From assembly GCA_016793525.1 (NCBI GenBank), contig JAEUJT010000172.1:1-6908 (forward strand): DNA of 6,908 nt, written 5' to 3'. The position numbers were made by a program, and so were the translations under genes. Below, piece after piece: positions 1 through 5,070 of this stretch (the first letter of the stretch is position 1; every line of letters starts with the position of its first letter). This DNA is from Archangium sp. GTDB taxonomy: Bacteria > Myxococcota > Myxococcia > Myxococcales > Myxococcaceae. Below the pieces are notes generated by a model. The model was not told where the DNA came from and did no database searches. It saw nothing but the letters and a program-made list of their open reading frames with translations.

Positions 1-837
1 CGCCACGGCTTGGAGACGATGAGCGCGTCGGTGTCGGCCCTGTCTCTCAAGACAAAAGAGCTCGAGCTCGAGCTCAACGCCCTGGCGGCGATGGTGCAGG
101 AGCGCCACGGCGTCGATCTCCAAACGGCCATTCACCAGTACCACCTGCTGCCGCCCCTCCCTCCCGAGTCGAACGAGAAGCTGAAGGAGCTGCGCGCCGC
201 GGTCGAGAAGATGGGCGAGGTCAACGTCACCGCCATCGAAGAGCACCACGAAATCGCCGAGCGCTTCACCTTCCTCTCCAAACACAAGGAAGACCTCGAG
301 GCGTCGCTCAAGCAGCTCACCGAGGCCATCGCCACCATCGACGAGACGAGCCGCCAGCGCTTCCAAGAGACGTTCGACGTGGTGAACGAGAAGTTCCAGC
401 AGGTGTTCCCGCGGCTGTTCGGCGGCGGGCGCGCCAGCCTGATGCTCACCAACGAAGGCCCCGGCCACGAGCCGGGCGTGGAGATCTTGGCCCAGCCCCC
501 GGGGAAGAAGCTGCAGAGCGTCGGCCTCCTGTCGGGCGGCGAGAAGGCGCTCACCGCGGTGGCGATGATCTTCGGCATCTTCTTGATCAAGCCCACGCCG
601 TTCTGCTTGCTCGACGAGGTCGACGCCCCGCTCGACGAAGGCAACGTCGGCCGCTACAACGACATGGTGCGCGAGATGAGCAAGACGTCGCAGTTCATTC
701 TCATCACCCACAACAAGCGCACCATGGAAGTGGGCGACATGCTCTACGGCGTCACCATGCAGGAGCCCGGCGTCTCCAAGCTCGTCTCGGTGAAGCTGAA
801 AGAGGCGGTCGCCGCCAACCAGAACCAGGTGGCATGA
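1..837 (+). CDS. smc: Chromosome segregation protein SMC, C-terminal part (5' end outside window)
   Basis: SMC is the ATPase of the Smc-ScpAB condensin complex, which organises and separates sister chromosomes. The reading frame is open from base 1, so about 278 C-terminal residues are present; full SMC proteins are near 1,150-1,200 residues, so the Walker A head half, the hinge and most of the coiled coil lie upstream. What is visible starts with a charged, Leu/Glu-rich coiled coil (to about base 400), then the C-terminal ATPase head: ABC signature LSGGEKALTA from base 529, Walker B FCLLDEVDAPLDE from base 601 with the catalytic Glu codon at 616-618, and the H-switch ITHNK with its His codon at 709-711. 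The GEKALTA signature and DEVDAPLD Walker B are typical of SMC rather than of RecN or SbcC. The TGA stop overlaps the ATG of lptB, so the two genes are probably co-transcribed and translationally coupled. The internal TTG at 10 is not a credible start. Confidence 0.95.
   Translation, partial: RHGLETMSASVSALSLKTKELELELNALAAMVQERHGVDLQTAIHQYHLLPPLPPESNEKLKELRAAVEKMGEVNVTAIEEHHEIAERFTFLSKHKEDLEASLKQLTEAIATIDETSRQRFQETFDVVNEKFQQVFPRLFGGGRASLMLTNEGPGHEPGVEILAQPPGKKLQSVGLLSGGEKALTAVAMIFGIFLIKPTPFCLLDEVDAPLDEGNVGRYNDMVREMSKTSQFILITHNKRTMEVGDMLYGVTMQEPGVSKLVSVKLKEAVAANQNQVA
58..75 (+). repeat. Three tandem copies of the hexamer GAGCTC inside smc
   Basis: Three exact copies of the palindromic hexamer GAGCTC lie in frame and encode Glu-Leu three times in the SMC coiled coil. 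It is most simply explained by repeated preferred Glu and Leu codons in a heptad-rich region, though such a repeat can gain or lose units by slippage without shifting the frame. Confidence 0.8.
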
Positions 838-1565
838 CCAACTCCCTGCGCGCCGACGGGCTGGTGAAGGCCTACCGCCGCCGCCGCGTGGTCGATGGTG
901 TGTCGCTCGAGGTCCGCCCCGGGGAGATCGTCGGTCTCCTCGGCCCCAACGGCGCAGGCAAAACGACGTCGTTCAACATGGTGGTGGGCCTGGTACGCCC
1001 CGACGCCGGCACGGTACGGCTGGGAGAGCGCGAGCTCGGCCACCTCCCCATGCACCAGCGGGCCCGCGCGGGCCTCGGGTACCTGCCTCAAGAGGCGTCG
1101 ATCTTCCGCAAGCTCACCGTGCGCCAAAACATGCTCGCGGTGCTCGAGCTCCAACCCGCCCTCAGCCGCGCCGAGCGGGAAGCCGCGGCGTCGAAGATCA
1201 TCGGTGAGTTCAGCTTGGAGCACGTCGCTGAGAGCAACGGCGACACGCTCTCCGGTGGCGAGCGGCGGAGGGCCGAGATCGCGCGCAGCCTCCTCCCCAA
1301 CCCCCGCTTCATGCTCTTCGATGAGCCCTTCGCCGGCGTCGACCCAATCAACGTCGGCGAGCTGCAGAAAGAGATTCGCCGGCTCTCCGGCCGCGGCCTG
1401 GGCGTGTTGATCACCGATCACAACGTGCGCGACACGCTCGGCATCTGCGATCGCGCGTACATCATCGCCACAGGGCAGATCCTCGAAGAGGGCAGTCCTG
1501 CGCAGATCGCCGCCTCTCCTCGGGCACGGTCCGTGTATCTTGGAGAAAACTTCACGCTTTCATGA
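834..1565 (+). CDS. lptB: LPS export ABC transporter ATP-binding protein LptB
   Basis: LptB is the cytoplasmic ATPase that, as a dimer with LptF and LptG, extracts lipopolysaccharide from the inner membrane and pushes it along the LptC-LptA-LptD bridge. The 243-residue product has the usual LptB length. Visible motifs are Walker A GPNGAGKTT (37-45), the Q-loop Gln86 in YLPQEASIF, the signature LSGGERRR (139-146), Walker B FMLFDEPFAGVDP with catalytic Glu164, and the switch His196 in ITDHNVRDTL. The SIFRKLTV stretch after the Q-loop and the C-terminal VYLGENF are characteristic of LptB and separate it from LivF/LivG-type ATPases. The ATG overlaps the smc stop as ATGA. Only a short AGG at 827-829 lies upstream, so initiation probably depends on ribosomes finishing smc. 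No lptA or lptC lies immediately upstream, which is unusual. The next gene is rpoN after 99 bp, the common proteobacterial order. Confidence 0.95.
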   Translation: MTNSLRADGLVKAYRRRRVVDGVSLEVRPGEIVGLLGPNGAGKTTSFNMVVGLVRPDAGTVRLGERELGHLPMHQRARAGLGYLPQEASIFRKLTVRQNMLAVLELQPALSRAEREAAASKIIGEFSLEHVAESNGDTLSGGERRRAEIARSLLPNPRFMLFDEPFAGVDPINVGELQKEIRRLSGRGLGVLITDHNVRDTLGICDRAYIIATGQILEEGSPAQIAASPRARSVYLGENFTLS

Positions 1566-1590
1566 GTCATTTTAGACCCTTAGCGCAATA

Positions 1591-1636
1591 ACGTGACTGT
1601 TCCGCCGGGGGGCGGTACCGTGGCACGTATTTTGTC
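1591..1636 (+). terminator. Possible hairpin plus short T-run between lptB and rpoN
   Basis: A compact stem CCGCC (1602-1606) and GGCGG (1611-1615) closes a GGGG loop. Outer arms ACGTG (1591-1595) and CACGT (1624-1628) could extend it across an unpaired internal region, and a short T-run (TATTTTGT, 1628-1635) follows. This could attenuate or end the smc-lptB transcript. The outer arms are only 5 bp and the internal loop is large, so the structure is weak. It also overlaps the sigma-54-like element, which is an alternative reading of the same bases. Confidence 0.2.
1621..1636 (+). promoter_or_regulatory. Sigma-54-like -24/-12 element upstream of rpoN
   Basis: TGGCACG at 1621-1627 matches the -24 block of the sigma-54 consensus (TGGCACG, 4 nt, TTGCW) exactly. 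After the correct 4-nt spacer comes TTGTC at 1632-1636, which matches TTG but has T in place of the conserved C of the -12 GC and C in place of the final A/T. The GG (1622-1623) and the G of the -12 (1634) are in the standard register with 10 nt between the dinucleotides. A start about 12 nt downstream of the -12 element would fall near 1647, just ahead of the rpoN ribosome site. Binding of sigma-54 here would mean rpoN autoregulation, as known in several proteobacteria. The -12 mismatch leaves this uncertain; it may be a weak, repressive or chance site. Confidence 0.35.
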
Positions 1637-1649
1637 GAGCATCGCTGCG

Positions 1650-1656
1650 AGGGGAG
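1650..1656 (+). promoter_or_regulatory. Ribosome binding site of rpoN
   Basis: The purine run AGGGGAG ends 8 nt before the ATG at 1665, which is good Shine-Dalgarno spacing. The second in-frame ATG at 1671 would be 14 nt away, so the first ATG is preferred. Confidence 0.75.
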
Positions 1657-1664
1657 AATAGGCC

Positions 1665-3173
1665 ATGGGCATGGAGCTGAAACAAAGCCTCAAGATGAGC
1701 CAGCAGCTGGTGATGACGCCGCAGCTGCAGCAGGCGATCAAGCTGCTCCAGCTGTCACGCATGGAGCTCATCGAGCAGGTGCGTGAAGAGATGGAGCAGA
1801 ACCCGCTCCTCGAGACGCCTGAGGAGACCGTCGAAGGCGATATGGCCGACAAGGCGCCCGGCGAGGCGTCGCTCGAGGCGGGCAACCTCGAGCAGCCCGC
1901 CGACTACGAAGCCCCAGTGCCCGAGACGGCGCCCGAGGTGAAGCCCGAAGCAGCCCCAGCGGAGATCGACTGGGACCAGTACCTCAACAGCTACCAGTTC
2001 AACGAGCCGTCGACCGCCAGCAACAAGGGCAACGTCGATCTCGACGACCTCCCCTCCTTCGAAGCCAACATGGTGAAGAAGGAAGATCTCGTCGATCACC
2101 TCCAGGAGCAGCTTCAGCTCAGCTCGCTCAACGACGCCGAGCGCCGCATCGCCGAGATGATCCTCGGCAACCTCAACGACGACGGGTACCTCACCCTCGA
2201 CGGCGTTGAAGGCGACCCGCTCATCCGCCTGGCGAACGAGACCGACGTGCCCATGGCCGTGGCCGAGAAGATGCTGCGGCGCATTCAGCACCTCGAGCCG
2301 AAGGGCTGCGGCTCGCGCGACCTGCAAGAATGTCTGTTGATGCAGGCCTGCGCGCTCAAAGACGCCGCCGCGCCGCTGCTGGGCACGCTGATCAAGAAGC
2401 ACATGAAGCTGCTCGAGTCGAAGAACCTGCCGGCCATCGCGAGGGACCTGAAGATCAGCCTCGACGAGGTGATCGCCGCCACGAAGCTGCTCCCCCGCCT
2501 CGACCCGAAGCCTGGCCGCAACTTCTCGGGCGAAGACGCGCAGTACATCACCCCCGACGTCTACGTTCACAAGATGGGCGACGCCTACACGGTGGTGCTC
2601 AACGACGACGGGCTGTCGAAGCTGCGCATCTCCGACTCGTACCGGCAGGCGCTGCGTGCGGGCGGCATGCCCCCCGGCCAGACGAAGGAGTTCGTGCAAG
2701 AGAAGATGCGCAGCGCGATGTGGCTGATCCGCTCGATTCACCAGCGTCAGCGCACCATCTACAAGGTCACCGAGAGCATCGTGAAGTTCCAGAAGGACTT
2801 CCTCGACAAGGGCATCGCGTTCCTCAAGCCGCTGATCCTCCGCGACGTGGCCGACGACATCGGCATGCACGAGTCGACCGTGTCGCGCGTCACCACCAGC
2901 AAATACGTGCACACCCCGCAGGGCATCTTCGAGCTGAAGTACTTCTTCAACTCGTCAATCGCGCGCACCGGGGGCGACGACATCGCCAGCGAGGCGGTGA
3001 AGAACCACATCAAGCAGATCGTGGGCGCCGAAGACTCTCGCAACCCGTACTCCGACCAGAAGATCGTCGAGCTGCTCAAGGCCCAGGGCATCGAAATCGC
3101 CCGCCGCACGGTCGCGAAATACCGCGAGGTGCTCGGGGTGTTACCGTCCAGCAAGCGAAAGAAGTACTACTGA
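1665..3173 (+). CDS. rpoN: RNA polymerase sigma-54 factor RpoN
   Basis: RpoN directs RNA polymerase to -24/-12 promoters and needs an ATP-hydrolysing enhancer-binding protein to open DNA. The 502-residue product has all family regions. Region I is at about 1-50, Gln/Leu-rich, with MTPQLQQAIKLLQLSRMEL and the acidic ENPLLE-like end. Region II, acidic and low in complexity, is about 51-135. The core-binding domain is about 135-330. The helix-turn-helix is around 392-428 (LRDVADDIGMHESTVSRVT). The RpoN box ARRTVAKYRE, which reads the -24 element, is at 479-488. The length is normal and nothing appears broken. It follows lptB and is separated from the next gene by only 17 bp, so the receiver-domain gene is likely on the same transcript. 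A sigma-54-like element in its own leader suggests autoregulation. In Myxococcus xanthus rpoN is reported to be essential, so this copy could be too if the organism is a relative (inference). Confidence 0.97.
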   Translation: MGMELKQSLKMSQQLVMTPQLQQAIKLLQLSRMELIEQVREEMEQNPLLETPEETVEGDMADKAPGEASLEAGNLEQPADYEAPVPETAPEVKPEAAPAEIDWDQYLNSYQFNEPSTASNKGNVDLDDLPSFEANMVKKEDLVDHLQEQLQLSSLNDAERRIAEMILGNLNDDGYLTLDGVEGDPLIRLANETDVPMAVAEKMLRRIQHLEPKGCGSRDLQECLLMQACALKDAAAPLLGTLIKKHMKLLESKNLPAIARDLKISLDEVIAATKLLPRLDPKPGRNFSGEDAQYITPDVYVHKMGDAYTVVLNDDGLSKLRISDSYRQALRAGGMPPGQTKEFVQEKMRSAMWLIRSIHQRQRTIYKVTESIVKFQKDFLDKGIAFLKPLILRDVADDIGMHESTVSRVTTSKYVHTPQGIFELKYFFNSSIARTGGDDIASEAVKNHIKQIVGAEDSRNPYSDQKIVELLKAQGIEIARRTVAKYREVLGVLPSSKRKKYY

Positions 3174-3178
3174 ACCCT

Positions 3179-3182
3179 GGAG
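3179..3182 (+). promoter_or_regulatory. Ribosome binding site of the receiver-domain gene
   Basis: GGAG lies 8 nt before the ATG at 3191 and directly after the rpoN stop. It fixes the start of the short regulator gene, although its frame stays open far back into rpoN. Confidence 0.65.
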
Positions 3183-3190
3183 TCGATGCC

Positions 3191-3574
3191 ATGGCGCTCC
3201 CCGATGTGCTGATCGTCGACGACGACCGACTGCTCCGCGCGATGTTGAAAGACGCGCTCGCCGATGTTCCCTGCGAGCTCCGCGAGGCCGCTTCGGGTGA
3301 TGAGGCCCTCAAGGCCATCGAAGAGCGCCCCCCGGCCGTGCTGCTGCTCGACCTGATCATGCCGGGCCAGAGCGGGCTCGAGGTGCTCAAGGCGCTCCAG
3401 CCGAAGCGCCTGCCGACCCACATCGTCGTCATCTCATCGCTCGATACGGAGTCGCTGGTGCAGCAGGCCATCGCGGACGGGGCGCACGGGTTTCTGGTGA
3501 AGCCGTTTCACCCGCTCGACGTTCAGAGCGTGGTGCGCGGCGCCCTCGAAGCCGTCGCAGGTGCCAAGGCGTGA
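3191..3574 (+). CDS. Single-domain response regulator (CheY-like receiver only)
   Basis: The 127-residue product is one receiver domain with no output domain. Phosphotransfer residues are all present: acidic pair Asp10-Asp11 in VLIVDDDRLLR, phospho-acceptor Asp54 in LLLDLIMPGQSG, switch Ser82 in HIVVISSLD, aromatic Phe101 and Lys104-Pro105 in GFLVKPF. It should therefore be phosphorylated by a histidine kinase or phosphotransfer protein, none of which is encoded in this window, and act through protein-protein contact. It begins 17 bp after rpoN with a good ribosome site, and its TGA overlaps the GTG of the next gene. That coupling makes the next gene's product its most obvious partner, but this is inference. 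It has no AAA+ domain, so it is not a sigma-54 activator by itself. The frame is open upstream through rpoN but the ATG at 3191 starts exactly where receiver homology begins. Confidence 0.9.
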   Translation: MALPDVLIVDDDRLLRAMLKDALADVPCELREAASGDEALKAIEERPPAVLLLDLIMPGQSGLEVLKALQPKRLPTHIVVISSLDTESLVQQAIADGAHGFLVKPFHPLDVQSVVRGALEAVAGAKA

Positions 3575-4398
3575 GCACCTTCTGGCTGGCCGACGCGGAG
3601 TCGCGCGTGCTCGGCCCCATTGGGCTCGACGTGATTCGAGATCTCGCCCTGCGCGGCAAGCTGGCCGACGTGCGGGCGGTGTCGAAAGACGGCAAGACCT
3701 TCTTGCCGCTGGCCCAGGTGCCAGAGATTCAACAGGCCCTCGCCGCCCCCCGCAGCGTCGACGACGTGGCACGAGCCCAGGCCGAGGCCACGCGGCAGAT
3801 CCGCGACTGGTTGGCGCTGGTGAAGACCCAGAGCTCGGCTGACGTGTTCCGCGTGCCACCCACGGCGTCAAAGGAGGCCTGGCGCGCGGCCTTCTTCAGC
3901 CTGGTGTACCGCTACGTGCCCGGGCGGCTCCCGGCCGACGCCACCCCGGAGCTGCGGCTGGCCTGTGAAGAGGCGTTCCTCCACCTCGCCGAGCGCATGG
4001 TCGAGGTCGAAAAGACCTTCCGCGCGCCCCGGCCCTCGAGCCCGTCGAGCATCTCGTCGATTCCGGCGGGTCCCGCGGTGGCGCCCCAGGTGGCGTGGCG
4101 GGGAGGCATGCTGCATGTGCGCCTCACCATTGCTCGCGGTGACGCCCGGCCCTTCACCATCGACCCCGAGAACTCGTGGCAGCACGACTGCCTCTTCGTG
4201 CACTCGCCAGAGCGGGTGATGATGAACTCACCCGCCGACGTCACCGTCGCCTTCGACGGCCACGTCAACCCCATTCACGCCAACGGCCGGGTGGTGGCGA
4301 TTCGCCCCGCTCCGCTGAGCGGCTTCGCCCTCAAGCTGCTCGACCTGGGCGAGGCCCAGCGCTCCATGATCCGCACCTGGGTCGCGCGGGCTTCGTGA
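3571..4398 (+). CDS. Uncharacterised protein: GYF_2-like, degenerate J-domain-like and PilZ-like segments
   Basis: This 275-residue product is not a gene I can name. Residues 1-57 resemble a GYF_2 (DUF4339-type) module: Trp5, then GPIGLDVIRDLALRGKL and VSKDGKTFLPL, the pattern of an N-terminal W, a central GP and a closing W/F-PL. Residues about 90-150 follow a DnaJ J-domain (VFRVPPTASKEAWRAAFF, then LVYRYVPGRL, then a long helix), but the HPD triad that stimulates Hsp70 is VPG (116-118). A Ser/Pro-rich linker (151-172) leads to about 176-272, whose strand pattern and closing helix (GFALKLLDLGEAQRSMIRTW) resemble PilZ; neither RxxxR nor D/NxSxxG is clear, so c-di-GMP binding is doubtful. There is no signal peptide or membrane segment, so it is probably cytoplasmic. 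The GTG start overlaps the receiver gene's stop (GTGA), pointing to joint expression. Domain assignments are by eye: GYF_2 fairly firm, J-like moderate, PilZ-like moderate. Confidence 0.85.
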   Translation: MSTFWLADAESRVLGPIGLDVIRDLALRGKLADVRAVSKDGKTFLPLAQVPEIQQALAAPRSVDDVARAQAEATRQIRDWLALVKTQSSADVFRVPPTASKEAWRAAFFSLVYRYVPGRLPADATPELRLACEEAFLHLAERMVEVEKTFRAPRPSSPSSISSIPAGPAVAPQVAWRGGMLHVRLTIARGDARPFTIDPENSWQHDCLFVHSPERVMMNSPADVTVAFDGHVNPIHANGRVVAIRPAPLSGFALKLLDLGEAQRSMIRTWVARAS

Positions 4399-4400
4399 GC

Positions 4401-4429
4401 TTGCGTTTCACAGAGCCGTGACATCTGAT
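4401..4429 (+). promoter_or_regulatory. Possible sigma-70-type promoter of hpf
   Basis: TTGCGT at 4401-4406 and TCTGAT at 4424-4429 are 17 nt apart, matching 3 of 6 and 4 of 6 positions of the -35 and -10 consensus. It is the best candidate I see in the 90-bp gap before hpf. No -24/-12 element is visible there. Weak matches like this arise often by chance, so hpf may instead be read from the rpoN transcript. Confidence 0.22.
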
Positions 4430-4473
4430 TCGAGACCGACCGAGCGTTGAAAAGCCGGTTCATTCACCCACCT

Positions 4474-4478
4474 GGAGG
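4474..4478 (+). promoter_or_regulatory. Ribosome binding site of hpf
   Basis: GGAGG ends 10 nt before the ATG at 4489 and 16 nt before the ATG at 4495. It supports 4489 as the start and rules out the in-frame TTG at 4447, which lies upstream of the site. Confidence 0.75.
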
Positions 4479-4488
4479 CTTGCCGCAC

Positions 4489-5070
4489 ATGCAAATGAAC
4501 ATCACGTTCCGCCACATCGACCCGATTGATTCGCTCAAGAACTACGCGCGGGAGAAGGTGGAGCGGGTGAACAAGTACCTCGACAAGGCCACCGACTCGC
4601 ACGTGGTGCTCTCGCTCGACAGGCACCTCCACCAGGCCGACATCACCATCCACTCCGGCAGCTACGTGCTGCGCGGCAAAGAGCGCAGCGAAGACATGTA
4701 CGCCTCCATCGACCTCGCGATGGACAAGATCGAGCGCCAGCTCAAGCGCTACAAAGAGAAGCTCAAGAGCCACCACGGCAAAGAGCGCGTGCACCACCGG
4801 CAAGACCTCGTGGCCCAGATGCAGGTGCGCCACGCCGTCGTCGAGATGGAGCAGCCCGAGGTCAACACCCCCGACGCGCTGGCGAAGATCGTGAAGAAGA
4901 ACGAGTTCCTCGCCCGGCCGATGTCGCTCGAAGAAGCCATCATGCAGATGGACCTGATGAACAACGAGTTCTACGTCTTCACCAACTCCACCACGATGGA
5001 GATGAACGTCATCTACCGCCGCAAAGACGGCCAGTTCGGCCACATCGAGGCCGGCGCCGCGAAGAAGTAG
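4489..5070 (+). CDS. hpf: Long-form ribosome hibernation promoting factor HPF
   Basis: HPF binds the small ribosomal subunit in the decoding and mRNA channel during starvation; the long form also joins two 70S ribosomes into inactive 100S dimers. The 193-residue product has both parts. The RaiA/HPF domain spans about 1-98 (MNITFRHIDPIDSLKNYAREKV, HVVLSLDRHLHQADITIHSG, and a helix SIDLAMDKIERQLKRYKEKLK). A His/Lys-rich linker runs to about 132. The dimerising HPF_C domain spans about 134-189 (PMSLEEAIMQMDLMNNEFYVF, then NVIYRRKDGQFGHIE). Gammaproteobacterial HPF is short (about 95 residues), so this is the type seen in most other bacteria. The ATG at 4489 is chosen from the GGAGG at 4474-4478. 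It sits 90 bp after the three-part protein and its TAG stop abuts the stop of the convergent nagZ. The usual downstream ptsN and rapZ are absent here. Confidence 0.95.
   Translation: MQMNITFRHIDPIDSLKNYAREKVERVNKYLDKATDSHVVLSLDRHLHQADITIHSGSYVLRGKERSEDMYASIDLAMDKIERQLKRYKEKLKSHHGKERVHHRQDLVAQMQVRHAVVEMEQPEVNTPDALAKIVKKNEFLARPMSLEEAIMQMDLMNNEFYVFTNSTTMEMNVIYRRKDGQFGHIEAGAAKK

Noticed and set aside
744..1421. Open frame of 225 codons on the - strand opposite smc and lptB
   Set aside because: It spans the end of one solid gene and most of another, has no motifs and no ribosome site; it is a shadow of the + strand codons.
1632..1659. TTGTCG and GAGAAT as a sigma-70 promoter for rpoN
   Set aside because: The would-be -10 overlaps the ribosome site, leaving no leader before the start codon, and the matches are poor.
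1755..2912. Long open frame of 385 codons on the - strand opposite rpoN
   Set aside because: Its translation is Val/Leu/Arg/Glu/His-rich with no domain pattern and mirrors the codon bias of rpoN; GC-rich genes commonly leave the antisense frame open.
2330..3190. N-terminal extension of the receiver-domain gene reaching far into rpoN
   Set aside because: The extension is an Arg/His/Ala-rich out-of-frame reading of rpoN. The ATG at 3191 has a GGAG 8 nt upstream and begins exactly at the receiver domain.
3767..3781. Second TGGCACG (-24-like) block, inside the three-part protein gene
   Set aside because: At the right distance the -12 bases read CAGG rather than TTGC, and it lies within coding sequence; it shows that the 7-mer alone can occur by chance.
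4452..4481. AAGCC/GGCTT pair that could hide the hpf ribosome site
   Set aside because: The stem is only 5 bp across a 20-nt loop and does not extend in either direction, too weak to claim as an RNA switch.
4447..4488. TTG start for hpf adding 14 residues
   Set aside because: The GGAGG site at 4474-4478 lies downstream of it and the added residues do not belong to the HPF domain.
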